From assembly GCA_021405325.1 (NCBI GenBank), contig QWII01000134.1, positions 1 through 43,913 on the forward strand: a stretch of 43,913 nt of DNA, written 5' to 3'. Positions 8,597 through 17,218 of the stretch are shown here, piece by piece. Within the stretch, counting starts at the first letter, position 1; each line of letters begins with the position of its first letter. Both the position numbers and the translations under genes were made by a program. The stretch comes from Caldilinea sp. CFX5. Lineage in GTDB: Bacteria; Chloroflexota; Anaerolineae; Caldilineales; Caldilineaceae. The notes below the pieces were generated by a model. The model was not told the DNA's origin and made no database searches. It saw only the letters and a program-made list of their open reading frames with translations.

Positions 8597-8682
8597 CATT
8601 GCGGAGTAGGCGCGCCCCGTGCCGGTCTGGCGCCCAGCTTGGCTTTTGTTGAACCGGCATGGGGCGCGCCTACTCCGCAGTG
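8597..8682. repeat. Palindromic repeat, family A copy 1
   Basis: Arms of about 29 bp around GGAGTAGGCGCGCC pair across a 25-base loop with one or two mismatches. The stem closely resembles that at 10051-10122: about 20 of 23 core bases agree. Copies 1 and 2 flank the PhyH-like gene. Confidence 0.75.
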
Positions 8683-8962
8683 GTAAAATCATTTTCGATG
8701 TGGGTTCCCGCTCCGTTAGCGCACGGTCAGCGGCATGAATACGCGATGAGACTGCTGCACTCCCTCCTGTTCCAGTTGTGCCAGATACAAGAGCGTCAAC
8801 GCCACCAAAGGCCGTTGAAAATTTCGACCTATTGTTATTGACAGCAATCGCAATGGCCGTTAGCGCGCCTGGCGCCGGGTTATCGCCTGCCGACAAGGTG
8901 AAAGTTCAGCAATCATTGAGAATGAGAATTTGCCCGCCTACCCTGGCGACGCGTAAACGCTA

Positions 8963-8992
8963 TTGGTACGTCCAATTGACCTATGATAGAAT
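8963..8992 (+). promoter_or_regulatory. Putative promoter for the PhyH-like gene
   Basis: TTGGTA at 8963-8968 and TAGAAT at 8987-8992 are separated by 18 bases. The predicted start is near 9000, giving a leader of about 65 bases. The match is moderate. Confidence 0.4.
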
Positions 8993-9065
8993 AGGAAGCT
9001 ATGAAGACCGAAGCGCTTTTTCATTATTTGATACATTTGTCTACAGCAGATGAGGGAGGCGAACA

Positions 9066-10031
9066 ATGGCGTTTTTGAGTGCGGAACAGGTGGCCCAATT
9101 CCATCGCGACGGCTACCTGGTGGTCGAGAATCTCTTTGATCCGGCGGAAGATATTGACCCGATCATTGAAGAGTACAAAATGGTGTTGGACAAACTAGCC
9201 GACGAACTGTATGCCAAGGGCGAAATCTCATCCACCTATGCCGACCTGCCCTTCGGCCAGCGCTTAATCGAGATCTACAAAGAGAGCGGCAAAGTTCATG
9301 CCCAATATTTCGACTTTTCCCTGCCCCAGGCCGATGTCAAAGCGGATACGCCTTATTGGGCCGGCCCGGCAATCTTCCGCATGTTGCGCAATGAAAAACT
9401 GCTCGATGCCGTCGAGTCGATCATCGGCCCGGAGATCTATTCCAACCCGGTGCAACATGTGCGCCTGAAACCGCCGGAACATCTTTGTCCCAAGAACGAA
9501 AAGGGGCAGGTGCAATTGGGCAAGACCCCAGTGCATCAAGACAATGGTGTGGTCAACCCGGAAGCCGATGACACTACCATCCTAACCGTTTGGTTCCCGC
9601 TGTGGGACGCAACAGTGGAAAATGGCTGTCTCTGCGTCTGGCCGAACAGCCACAACCAAGGCTTGCTCGACCATTGCCCTAGTGACATCGGCTTGAAGAT
9701 TCCCGGCAAGTTGCTCGACGGCAAAGCGATCTCCCTGCCCATGAAACGGGGTAGCGCGCTCTTTATGACCAAGTTGACCGTTCATGCTTCCCACTCGAAC
9801 CACAGTGACAATATCCGCTGGAGTTTCGACTTGCGCTACAACCCCATCGGCCAACCGACCGGTCGCGGCGCCTTCCCCGGCTTTATCGCCCGCAGCCGTC
9901 AAAACCCGGCAAGCGAACTGCATGACCCCGCCGCCTGGGATCAACTCTGGGCTGACGCGCGCTATAAGCTGGCAACCGAAGGCACGGGCAAGTTCAACCG
10001 TTGGACATCGGAAAATCCGGTTTGTGCGTAA
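9066..10031 (+). CDS. Phytanoyl-CoA dioxygenase (PhyH)-like 2-oxoglutarate/Fe(II) oxygenase
   Basis: A 321-residue cytosolic oxygenase. The iron triad is visible: H157-x-D159 in VHQDNG and distal H240 in VHASH, with R251 (IRWSFDLR) placed to bind 2-oxoglutarate. The N-terminus begins with the usual QFHRDGYLVV helix-strand. Family members hydroxylate diverse small molecules using 2-oxoglutarate and O2; bacterial paralogues beside Gfo/Idh/MocA dehydrogenases usually have unknown substrates. GAGGGAGGCG gives a strong ribosome binding site. The gene has its own predicted promoter and lies between two related palindromes, so it may be a single-gene unit. Confidence 0.85.
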   Translation: MAFLSAEQVAQFHRDGYLVVENLFDPAEDIDPIIEEYKMVLDKLADELYAKGEISSTYADLPFGQRLIEIYKESGKVHAQYFDFSLPQADVKADTPYWAGPAIFRMLRNEKLLDAVESIIGPEIYSNPVQHVRLKPPEHLCPKNEKGQVQLGKTPVHQDNGVVNPEADDTTILTVWFPLWDATVENGCLCVWPNSHNQGLLDHCPSDIGLKIPGKLLDGKAISLPMKRGSALFMTKLTVHASHSNHSDNIRWSFDLRYNPIGQPTGRGAFPGFIARSRQNPASELHDPAAWDQLWADARYKLATEGTGKFNRWTSENPVCA

Positions 10032-10050
10032 CCAGGTAAGGACTGTACCT

Positions 10051-10122
10051 CCGAGGAGTAGGCACGCCATGTGCCGGCCTATTTTACGTGTTGATCCGGC
10101 ACGCGGCGTGTCTACTCCTCGG
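10051..10122. repeat. Palindromic repeat, family A copy 2
   Basis: Arms 10051-10075 and about 10096-10122 pair around CCGAGGAGTAGG and CCTCGG with a few mismatches; the loop is about 20 bases. The stem core is related to that at 8597-8682. It follows the PhyH-like stop by about 20 bases and could also protect or end that transcript. Confidence 0.75.
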
Positions 10123-10145
10123 ATTGAGACCACTACAGGTAAGCT

Positions 10146-13100
10146 ATGGAACCAACACCGCAAAGCGACACCCTATCCCTCCCCCAACGGGCCGTTGCCC
10201 TAGCCGAACAACTCTTAGCCGCCGCCAAGGCCACCCAAACCGAGGCCGAACGCGACCAGGCGCAAAAGATCGCCCGCATGATGGACGATCCGCGCGGCAA
10301 GGCGTTGACCATTGCCCTGGCCGATCAAGCCTTCCGCAGCCATCGCCCGGCGCGCGTGGCCGACCAGTTGCGCCACCTCCTGGATCGCTATGGTGCGCCG
10401 GGGTATATGGAGTGGTGGGAGCGCAGCGCATTGACATTGGGCGGTGTATTGGCCCATTACCTGCCCAGCATGGTTGTGCCGCCGTTGGTCGCCCGCCTGC
10501 GCCAGGAGACACGCACAGTGATCCTCCCCGGCGAAGAAGCCGAATTGCGCCGCTATTTGCAGAAACGGCGCCAGAGCGGCACCCGCCTCAACCTCAATCA
10601 ACTCGGTGAAGCCATTCTCGGTGAGGATGAGGCCAGACGGCGCCTGCAAGCTTATCTCGACCTGCTGGCGCGGCCCGATGTTGAGTATATTTCGGTGAAA
10701 GTCTCTTCCATTCTCAGTCAGATCAATCTGGTTGCCTTTGACAGTACGGTAGAATTGGTCAAAGCGCGGCTGCGCACCCTCTATCGGCAAGCATTGGCCC
10801 ATGAGTACATCCACCCCGATGGACAACGCACGCCCAAGTTTATCAATCTCGATATGGAGGAATATCGCGACCTCCATTTGACCGTCGCCGCCTTCTGTCA
10901 GGTGTTGGATGAAGACGAGTTTTTACCCTTGCGCGCCGGGATTGTGTTACAAGCCTATCTCCCTGACTCCTACCGGATGCAGCAGCGGCTGACGGCCTGG
11001 GCCTTACAACGGGTGGCGCGGGGCGGGGCGCCAATCAAGGTGCGCATTGTCAAGGGCGCCAATCTGGCCATGGAACGGGTGGACGCCGCCCTCCATGGTT
11101 GGGAACAGGCGCCCTACAGCCGTAAACTGGATGTAGACGCCAACTTCAAGCGCATGGTCGATTACGGCTGTCGGCTGGAACATACAATGGCGGTGCATCT
11201 GGGGATCGGCAGTCATAACCTTTTTGACATTGCTTACGCCCTGCTATTGCGCGAGGAGCGCGGTCTGCTCGACGAAATTGAGTTTGAAATGTTGGAAGGG
11301 ATGGCGAACCATCAGGCGCGCGCCGTCCAGCAGGCGGCAGAGGGGCTGTTGCTCTATGCGCCTGTCGTCAAGTCCGAGGATTTTCACAGTGCCATTGCCT
11401 ACCTCGTGCGGCGACTCGATGAAAACACAGCGCCGGAAAATTTCTTGCATGATCTCTTTGGCCTGGAGCCGGGAACCCCAGCCTGGAATCGCCAGCGCGA
11501 TCGTTTCCTGGCCGCTTGTACGCAGATCACGGCGGTAAGCGACCAGCCCCGCCGCACGCAAGATCGGCGCCAAGAACAGCCCCAGCCCAACGCAGTCCAA
11601 CCGCAACCGTTTGCCAATACTCCTGACACCGATTTCTCGCTGCCGGCCAATGTCGCCTGGGCGAAAGAGCTTTTCGCCCATTGGCAGCAACACGCCGTCG
11701 AAGAAATTCCGCTCCAGATTGGCGGTGCGTTTGTTGCCGGCGCCGCCCAAGCCGCGGATATGGATCCTTCACGGCCCAGTGTGGTCGCCTACCGCTATGC
11801 CCAGGCGGATGTGACCCAGGTCGATCAAGCTTTGGCGGCGGCGCTGAAGGCGTATCCGGCTTGGGCCGCCCGTCCGGTTGCCGAACGAAAAGCGCTCCTG
11901 CTGGCCGTTGCCGATGAACTGGCGCGCCGGCGTGGCGACCTGATCGGCGCCATGCTCCTGGACACCGCCAAAATTGTCACCGAAGGCGACGCCGAAGTTT
12001 CGGAAGCGGTTGACTTTGCCCGTTATTATGCCCAGGCGCTCGATCTGACCGCCGAAATGCCCGATGTGCAGCCGACGCCGTTGGGCGTTGTGGTGGTAAC
12101 GCCGCCCTGGAACTTCCCGCTGGCGATTCCGGCCGGCGGTGTACTAGCGGCGCTCATGGCAGGGAACAGCGTGATTCTCAAACCGGCGGTCGAGGCGACG
12201 CTGGTCGGCTGGCAGTTGGCGCAGGCGCTTTGGGCTGCCGGCATTCCCAAAGCAGTGTTGCAATTTTTACCCTGCCCCGATAACGAAGTGGGACAAGCGC
12301 TGGTGACCGATCAGCGCGTCGGCGCCGTGATCCTGACCGGCAGTATCGAGACGGCGCGGCTTTTCCTCGACTGGCAACCGGCGATGCGCCTCTTTGCCGA
12401 AACCAGCGGGAAGAATAGCCTCATCATCACCGCACTGGCCGATCAAGACCAGGCGATCAAAGATTTGGTGCGTTCGGCCTTTGGGCACAATGGGCAGAAA
12501 TGTTCCGCCGCTAGTCTCGCCGTCTGTGAAGCGGAGGTTTATGATGACCCGGCCTTCCGGCGCCAACTGCGTGATGCCGTCGCCAGCCTCCAGGTTGGCT
12601 CAGCGTGGGAACCGGCCAGCCTGATTACGCCACTGACCCAACCGCCCAGCCCCAAATTGCAACGGGCCTTGACGACCCTGGACGAAGGGGAAGAGTGGCT
12701 GCTCGAACCACAGATGAGCGATGAGAATCCACAGCTTTGGTCGCCGGGCATTAAGCTGGGCGTGCAACCCGGCTCCTTCTTCCACCAGACTGAGTGTTTT
12801 GGTCCCGTGTTGGGTTTGATGCGCGCCGTCAATCTGGATGAGGCCATCGGTCTTGCCAACGCCACCGCCTACGGGTTGACCAGTGGCCTGCACAGCCTGG
12901 ATGACCGGGAGATTACCCATTGGAAAGCACGCATTCAGGTGGGCAACGCCTATATTAATCGCCACATCACCGGTGCGATTGTGCGTCGCCAGCCCTTTGG
13001 CGGTTGGAAAGCTTCGGTCGTTGGGCCGGGGGCCAAAGCCGGCGGGCCTAACTATGTGTTACAGTTGCTGCAGTGGGAACAGGTTGGCCTGCCCCAGCAA

Positions 13101-13682
13101 CGGGTCGAGTTGCCGCCGCCGTTGATCGTCCTGCTGGCGCGCTGTCTGGGACATTGCCCTGACCAGGAAGCGCAAGCCCGGTTGCGCGCCAGCGCCGATA
13201 GTTATGCGGCCGCCTGGCAGAGCCATTTCAGCCAGGAGCATGATCCCAGCCAGGTCTTGGGGGAAGCCAATCTTTTCCGCTACCGTCCTTGTCGCGGCAT
13301 TGTGTTGCGCGTCGGCGCCGGGGCGGAGCCGGTGGCGGTGGCGCAGCTCTTGCTGGCGGTGCGCACCTGTGGTCAGTCGCTCACCATCAGCATCGATCCG
13401 CCGGATGAAGAGCGTTGGCAATGGCTGGCGGACGAGGCGAATGTCTTTCTGGTGGCTGAAGAGGAAGCCGGTCTCGCCGCCCGGTTGACGACGACCCGCG
13501 CCTATGACCGTTTGCGGGTGGTCGGTGCGATTGCCAATCCGTTGCGCCAAGCAGCCCACGATGCGGAAACCGCCATCATTGAGGCGCCGGTGCTGGCCAA
13601 TGGGCGGCTGGAATTGCGCTGGTATTTGCGAGAACAGGCGGTGTCGCAAACCATGCACCGCTATGGCAATTTGATGCAATAA
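10146..13682 (+). CDS. putA: Bifunctional proline dehydrogenase / L-glutamate gamma-semialdehyde dehydrogenase
   Basis: A 1178-residue trifunctional-length PutA without the N-terminal ribbon-helix-helix repressor domain, so it is an enzyme only. Residues about 100-460 form the FAD-dependent proline dehydrogenase barrel (VKVSSI, LRAGIVLQAYLPDS, VRIVKGAN, EFEMLEGM). Residues about 500-1000 form the NAD-dependent aldehyde dehydrogenase with TPPWNFPLAIP, general base E752 and catalytic C786 in GQKCSA; the 34-residue spacing is normal. About 170 further residues resemble the C-terminal domain of long PutA proteins. It converts proline through P5C to glutamate with substrate channelling. The ribosome binding site is weak. 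A perfect hairpin follows the stop at 13701. No proline permease is adjacent, but a peptide transporter lies downstream. Confidence 0.93.
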   Translation: MEPTPQSDTLSLPQRAVALAEQLLAAAKATQTEAERDQAQKIARMMDDPRGKALTIALADQAFRSHRPARVADQLRHLLDRYGAPGYMEWWERSALTLGGVLAHYLPSMVVPPLVARLRQETRTVILPGEEAELRRYLQKRRQSGTRLNLNQLGEAILGEDEARRRLQAYLDLLARPDVEYISVKVSSILSQINLVAFDSTVELVKARLRTLYRQALAHEYIHPDGQRTPKFINLDMEEYRDLHLTVAAFCQVLDEDEFLPLRAGIVLQAYLPDSYRMQQRLTAWALQRVARGGAPIKVRIVKGANLAMERVDAALHGWEQAPYSRKLDVDANFKRMVDYGCRLEHTMAVHLGIGSHNLFDIAYALLLREERGLLDEIEFEMLEGMANHQARAVQQAAEGLLLYAPVVKSEDFHSAIAYLVRRLDENTAPENFLHDLFGLEPGTPAWNRQRDRFLAACTQITAVSDQPRRTQDRRQEQPQPNAVQPQPFANTPDTDFSLPANVAWAKELFAHWQQHAVEEIPLQIGGAFVAGAAQAADMDPSRPSVVAYRYAQADVTQVDQALAAALKAYPAWAARPVAERKALLLAVADELARRRGDLIGAMLLDTAKIVTEGDAEVSEAVDFARYYAQALDLTAEMPDVQPTPLGVVVVTPPWNFPLAIPAGGVLAALMAGNSVILKPAVEATLVGWQLAQALWAAGIPKAVLQFLPCPDNEVGQALVTDQRVGAVILTGSIETARLFLDWQPAMRLFAETSGKNSLIITALADQDQAIKDLVRSAFGHNGQKCSAASLAVCEAEVYDDPAFRRQLRDAVASLQVGSAWEPASLITPLTQPPSPKLQRALTTLDEGEEWLLEPQMSDENPQLWSPGIKLGVQPGSFFHQTECFGPVLGLMRAVNLDEAIGLANATAYGLTSGLHSLDDREITHWKARIQVGNAYINRHITGAIVRRQPFGGWKASVVGPGAKAGGPNYVLQLLQWEQVGLPQQRVELPPPLIVLLARCLGHCPDQEAQARLRASADSYAAAWQSHFSQEHDPSQVLGEANLFRYRPCRGIVLRVGAGAEPVAVAQLLLAVRTCGQSLTISIDPPDEERWQWLADEANVFLVAEEEAGLAARLTTTRAYDRLRVVGAIANPLRQAAHDAETAIIEAPVLANGRLELRWYLREQAVSQTMHRYGNLMQ

Positions 13683-13700
13683 ACGTAACCGTTAAGTCCG

Positions 13701-13755
13701 CTCGTAGCCGGTCCGTGACCGGCGGTGGGCGCCGGTCACGGACCGGCTACGAGCT
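13701..13755. repeat. Perfect 24-bp hairpin after putA
   Basis: GCTCGTAGCC starts the left arm (13701-13724) and GGCTACGAGC ends the right arm (13732-13755). All 24 pairs match, with a 7-base loop. It lies 18 bases past the putA stop. No U-tract follows, so it is either a transcript-stabilising hairpin or another member of the palindrome set. Confidence 0.8.
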
Positions 13756-13814
13756 TAGTAGTTACCAATAAACCAATAAACTGACCAACCCCCTAAACTC
13801 TAGAAGGAATCGAC

Positions 13815-14840
13815 ATGGCAAAAATTCGTCTGGCCCAGTATGGCACCAAACATGGTCACGCCGGGTCAAAAATGCTGGCAATGGTTAATCATCCACAGGT
13901 GGAAGTGGCAGGCGTCTTTGAACCGGACCCGGAGCGCCGGCGCGTGGTCGCTGAACAAGACCCGATTTACCGTGGCCTGCACTGGTATGACAGCGCCGCT
14001 GAAATGTTGAACGATCCTACGATTGTGGGCATTGCCTCGGAAGGGTTGAACCGCGAGAGTTTGGATCATACCGAAGCGATTATCGACGCCGGCAAACATG
14101 CCTGGTATGACAAGCCGGCGGGCGACAACTGGCCCCAGTGGCAGCGCATTATCGGTAAGGCCGCGCAAAAAGGGCTACAGGTGCAGATGGGCTATATGTT
14201 CCGCTACCACCATGGCTTTCGCCAGATTGCCAAGTGGACAAAGAGCGGGTTATTAGGGGATGTTTTCTCCGTGCGCGCCCACATGTCCACCTGGATTCCG
14301 CCGGAGAAGGTGGGGTTAGGCTACAACACGCGCGATACGATCAGCTATCACCAGGGCGGCATCTTTTATGATCTGGGCGGCCACATGCTTGATCAGGTGG
14401 TCTGGTTGCTGGGGCGACCAACCAAAGTGACCGCCTTTTTGCGCAATGACACGGGGATTGTACCCGCCTTCAAGGACAATACGCTGGGCGTCTTTGAATT
14501 TGACCGGGCCATCGCCTTTATCGATATTGCGGCGATGGAGCCGCGACCGATGGCGCGCCGCTTTGAGGTCTACGGGACGAAGGGCAGCGCGATCATTGTC
14601 GATCCCTTTGAACCGGCCAAACTGTTGCGCCTCTGTCTGGAAGAGGCCGGCGGCGGCTATGACAAGGGGCTGCATATCATCGAACTGCCCGACCAGGGGC
14701 GGCAGGATACGCATGATCTGGAACTGGTGGCATTTCTGGCGACGATCACCGGTCAACAACTGCCGGATCGCCCGCTTTCGCATGAATTGCTGGTGCAAGA
14801 GACGTTGTTGCGGGCGACGGGTGGGATTGCTGCTGGTTAA
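13815..14840 (+). CDS. Gfo/Idh/MocA family oxidoreductase (atypical nucleotide loop)
   Basis: A 341-residue protein with the two-domain Gfo/Idh/MocA layout. The nucleotide loop reads YGTKHGHAG at residues 9-17 instead of the usual GxGxxG. The signature lysine is in DKPAG at 99-103 instead of EKP. The mid-domain motif GGIFYDLGGHMLD at about 180-193 supplies the usual Asp-His pair. This variant group is common in Planctomycetes and Chloroflexota and often annotated only as oxidoreductase; substrate unknown. GAAGGA precedes the ATG. It follows putA and a hairpin and precedes a convergent toxin-antitoxin pair. Confidence 0.8.
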   Translation: MAKIRLAQYGTKHGHAGSKMLAMVNHPQVEVAGVFEPDPERRRVVAEQDPIYRGLHWYDSAAEMLNDPTIVGIASEGLNRESLDHTEAIIDAGKHAWYDKPAGDNWPQWQRIIGKAAQKGLQVQMGYMFRYHHGFRQIAKWTKSGLLGDVFSVRAHMSTWIPPEKVGLGYNTRDTISYHQGGIFYDLGGHMLDQVVWLLGRPTKVTAFLRNDTGIVPAFKDNTLGVFEFDRAIAFIDIAAMEPRPMARRFEVYGTKGSAIIVDPFEPAKLLRLCLEEAGGGYDKGLHIIELPDQGRQDTHDLELVAFLATITGQQLPDRPLSHELLVQETLLRATGGIAAG

Positions 14841-14927
14841 ACTCGTGTTAAAGCGTCCAAAACCGTAATCCCAACAAGTTGCTTTTCTTGATATCGTTTT
14901 CTTGTGAGGAATATAGGTTTGATTGAG

Positions 14928-15371
14928 TCATGAGTTACCATTGAGCTTATGCGTAAACCAATTCTCTATCTGTAATCCTTGAAATTTGGTATAATCTGCT
15001 ACATTGTTCGTCACAAGAATCAAGTTATTAACTGCGGCAACGGCGGCAATCTGGCCATCTGCAAATGGGGTAGGCGTGCCTATATTGGTTAAACGCGCCC
15101 GTTCAGCGGCGTACCATGCGGCAGCCTTTGTATCATAGGGCAAGATAGGCATCGTGCGCGCCACAATGTTGAAGAGATAGCTTTCAATTTCGCTACGTCT
15201 TTGGGAAGGAGGCAGGCGGTAGCAACCAAACCATAACTCATGCCATACGGGAGCAGCAATGGCAAGTAGGTTTTGGTATTGCTGCAAGTAATGGTGAACA
15301 TGCGGATTTGGTTTTTGTTTGAGTGGCTCTGTCACCATATTCGTATCAAGCAAATAGCGCAAGGTTACCAA
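14928..15371 (-). CDS. vapC: PIN-domain ribonuclease toxin (VapC-like)
   Basis: A 147-residue PIN protein with the acidic set that binds the metal ion: D9 (LLDTN), E45 (HELWFG), D105 (FADGQIA) and D126 (VADY). VapC toxins cleave tRNA or rRNA when freed from their antitoxin. The start is TTG at 15371 with GGGAGG four bases upstream, overlapping the end of the antitoxin gene by seven bases, so the pair is translationally coupled. It lies between two Gfo/Idh/MocA genes on the opposite strand. The toxin identity is well supported; the RNA target is unknown. Confidence 0.88.
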   Translation of the reverse strand: MVTLRYLLDTNMVTEPLKQKPNPHVHHYLQQYQNLLAIAAPVWHELWFGCYRLPPSQRRSEIESYLFNIVARTMPILPYDTKAAAWYAAERARLTNIGTPTPFADGQIAAVAAVNNLILVTNNVADYTKFQGLQIENWFTHKLNGNS

Positions 15372-15646
15372 GTTGCCTCCCGCCCTGGTGTTTGGTCACG
15401 AACATCGGCAAAAACTTCTTCAGGCGCAAGATCCAATGCTTGTTGATCGAGATGGTTGCGAAATTCAGTATAAGCATCCCAAAAACCGACCCGCTTGTCT
15501 TGCAGTCGGTCATATTCATCGGGTGAAAGCAGGATCGCTACTAACTTCCCGCGCCGTGTGAGTTGAATTGTATTTTCTGCTTCAACGGCGCGTACAAGTT
15601 CTGTAAAATGATCACGTGCTTCGGCAATTGAGTAAGTTTTTATCAT
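15365..15646 (-). CDS. Phd/YefM-type antitoxin
   Basis: A 93-residue protein with the Phd/YefM fold at the N-terminus: a short strand (KTYSIAEAR), then a helix (HFTELVRAV), then TRRGKLVAILLSPDEY. The C-terminal 40 residues are acidic and probably fold on the toxin. It is transcribed first in the pair, as usual. GGAGGG lies about nine bases before the ATG. The promoter at 15687-15715 overlaps two 10-bp direct repeats, the likely operator for self-repression. Confidence 0.88.
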   Translation of the reverse strand: MIKTYSIAEARDHFTELVRAVEAENTIQLTRRGKLVAILLSPDEYDRLQDKRVGFWDAYTEFRNHLDQQALDLAPEEVFADVRDQTPGREATW

Positions 15647-15668
15647 GCAGTTGATCCCTCCAATCTAA

Positions 15669-15715
15669 ATGGCTATCTACATGGCTATCTTACGTTGTTT
15701 TTGTTACCTTGTCAA
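15669..15715 (-). promoter_or_regulatory. Strong promoter and operator repeats of the vapBC-like operon
   Basis: On the minus strand TTGACA (15710-15715) and TAAGAT (15687-15692) are separated by exactly 17 bases, a near-consensus sigma70 promoter. ATGGCTATCT on the plus strand occurs at 15669-15678 and again at 15681-15690. The copies are 12 bases apart, span the -10 and the start site, and are good candidates for antitoxin binding sites. Confidence 0.7.
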
Positions 15716-15746
15716 CTCATCTAATTAGAAGGAAGGGTAATTCCCA

Positions 15747-17012
15747 ATGTCCAAAATTCCTTTAGCCATTGTCGGCTGCGGCGGCATGGGCCACCGCCAC
15801 ATGTATGGTCTGGCCGAGTTGCATCGCGCCGGGCTGAATCAATTTGACCTGATCGGCGCCTGCGACCCGGTGTTGGAAAATGCCGAATCGCTGGCCGACC
15901 AAGCCGCTGAACACTTTGGCAAACGCCCCACCGTCGTCGGTAAAATGGATGAACTGGCGCCGCTGGGGGTGAAGGCGGTCGATATCACGACCACGCCCCG
16001 CTTCCATCACGCGCTGGCCGTACAGGCGCTCCATCATAGCTTTCATGCCATGATCGAAAAGCCGGTCGGTTTGACCGTGCGCGCCAGCAACATCATACGT
16101 AAGGCGGCGGCAGAGAAACAATTGGTGATGAGCGTGGCCGAAAACTACCGCCGCGACCCGATCAACCGCCTGGCCAAAGCGCTGATCGACGGCGGCATCA
16201 TCGGCCAGCCCCGCTTTATGATCCACACGACGGTTGGCGCGCAGGGCAACCAGATGCTCATCTCCGTCTGGCGCCACCAGAAGGATCAGAGCGGCGTACT
16301 GTTGGATGTCGGCGTCCACTTTGCCGACATCATGGAATATTTCATGGGCGAGATCAAAAGCATCTATGCCCAGACCCGTCTCTTTGAGAAGATGCGCCAC
16401 AATCCCGCCGGCGCCGGTGAGAAGCCGCAATCGGCCCCCAACCCGATCTATGCCAAGTTCCAGCGCAAGATGCCGGCGGACTTTGAGGCGACGGCGGAAG
16501 ACGCCTGCTTCGCCACCGTCAACTTTGCCAGCGGCGCCGTCGGTCAATACATTGAGAACCACGCCGGGCATGGCAAAGGCATCTGGTGTCGCGAAATTCA
16601 TGGCTCCAAAGGCTCCATGGACATGCCTAACGACCGCAGTGGTCACCACCTGGTCTTGCACCGCCTGGGCCATGAGAAGATCGACGATGGCCGTATCCTC
16701 GATCTCGTCCCTGATTTCCATCTTGACGTTGCCACCGCCACCCTCTTTGGCGGCGACCGTCTCTGGAAATATGAGTTCCCCTTCGAGCAGATCGACCGCA
16801 AGCTGATCGCCGTCGAATACGACGACTTCGCCCGCGGTATTCTCGGTGAGCGACCGGTGGAAGTCGATCTTTATCAAGGCACCCGCTCGGTGGCGGTCTC
16901 CTACTCGATCCTGGAATCGGGGGTCGCCGGTCGCCTGGTGACGTTGGATGAGGTCCTCAACGAAGAGTTGGATGAATACCAGCGGGATATTAATGATAGC
17001 ATGGATATTTAA
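15747..17012 (+). CDS. Gfo/Idh/MocA family oxidoreductase
   Basis: A 421-residue protein, somewhat longer than average. It has GCGGMGHRH at residues 10-18, EKPVG at 104-108 and the second-domain motif LLDVGVHFAD near 188-197. It is probably an NAD(P)-dependent sugar or polyol dehydrogenase; substrate unknown. AAGGAAGGG precedes the ATG. The 419-codon open frame on the opposite strand (15762-17021) is a shadow produced by its GC-rich third positions. It lies between the VapBC-like and MazEF-like modules. Confidence 0.85.
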   Translation: MSKIPLAIVGCGGMGHRHMYGLAELHRAGLNQFDLIGACDPVLENAESLADQAAEHFGKRPTVVGKMDELAPLGVKAVDITTTPRFHHALAVQALHHSFHAMIEKPVGLTVRASNIIRKAAAEKQLVMSVAENYRRDPINRLAKALIDGGIIGQPRFMIHTTVGAQGNQMLISVWRHQKDQSGVLLDVGVHFADIMEYFMGEIKSIYAQTRLFEKMRHNPAGAGEKPQSAPNPIYAKFQRKMPADFEATAEDACFATVNFASGAVGQYIENHAGHGKGIWCREIHGSKGSMDMPNDRSGHHLVLHRLGHEKIDDGRILDLVPDFHLDVATATLFGGDRLWKYEFPFEQIDRKLIAVEYDDFARGILGERPVEVDLYQGTRSVAVSYSILESGVAGRLVTLDEVLNEELDEYQRDINDSMDI

Positions 17013-17100
17013 GCGTTTCATTGCTGCTTGTCCCAGCAGTGATGCAAGTTCACAGGCTGCTGGTGTTGCTGAAGACGCCGAACTTTGACCATGCGTATCT

Positions 17101-17179
17101 AAACCTGACAGTGGGTGGCGCTATTGCTTTTTGCCTGCTGTCAGGTTTGTTGTCTGAACGGTTAGAAACATGCTATAAT
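17101..17179 (+). promoter_or_regulatory. Inverted repeat and promoter of the mazEF-like pair
   Basis: AAACCTGACAG at 17101-17111 and CTGTCAGGTTT at 17138-17148 form a perfect 11-bp inverted repeat. It could terminate the upstream gene or act as an operator. TTGTCT at 17150-17155 and a perfect TATAAT at 17174-17179 follow with an 18-base spacer. The -35 lies just beside the right arm, which suits autorepression by the antitoxin. Confidence 0.6.
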
Positions 17180-17218
17180 TTCTCGTGTATGCTGGGAATG
17201 GCAAGCGAGGAGGTGTTT

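Larger units (their letters stand above)
8540..9065. other. Intergenic region with palindrome and promoter
   Basis: No recognisable gene. It contains the 86-bp palindrome at 8597-8682, then about 280 bases with open frames on both strands that match no family I know (possibly a decayed gene), then a promoter-like sequence at 8963-8992. A 25-codon frame starting ATG at 9001 runs into the PhyH-like gene and overlaps its start out of frame; it lacks a clear ribosome binding site. GGGAGGC at 9054-9060 is the ribosome binding site of the next gene. Confidence 0.5.

Noticed and set aside
7757..8896. 379-codon open frame on the minus strand
   Set aside because: Antisense to the 7424-8539 oxidoreductase with no recognisable motif or ribosome binding site; a shadow frame.
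9001..9078. 25-codon upstream frame overlapping the PhyH-like start
   Set aside because: It begins at about the predicted transcription start and lacks a ribosome binding site; a leader-peptide role cannot be supported.
13701..13755. Hairpin read as a standard intrinsic terminator for putA
   Set aside because: The stem is perfect but no U-run follows; it fits better with the general palindrome set, although some termination is possible.
15762..17021. 419-codon open frame on the minus strand
   Set aside because: It lies exactly opposite the 15747-17012 Gfo/Idh/MocA gene, has a Val/Ala/Asp/Gly-rich composition and no domain motif. GC-rich third positions of the real gene keep the opposite frame free of stops.
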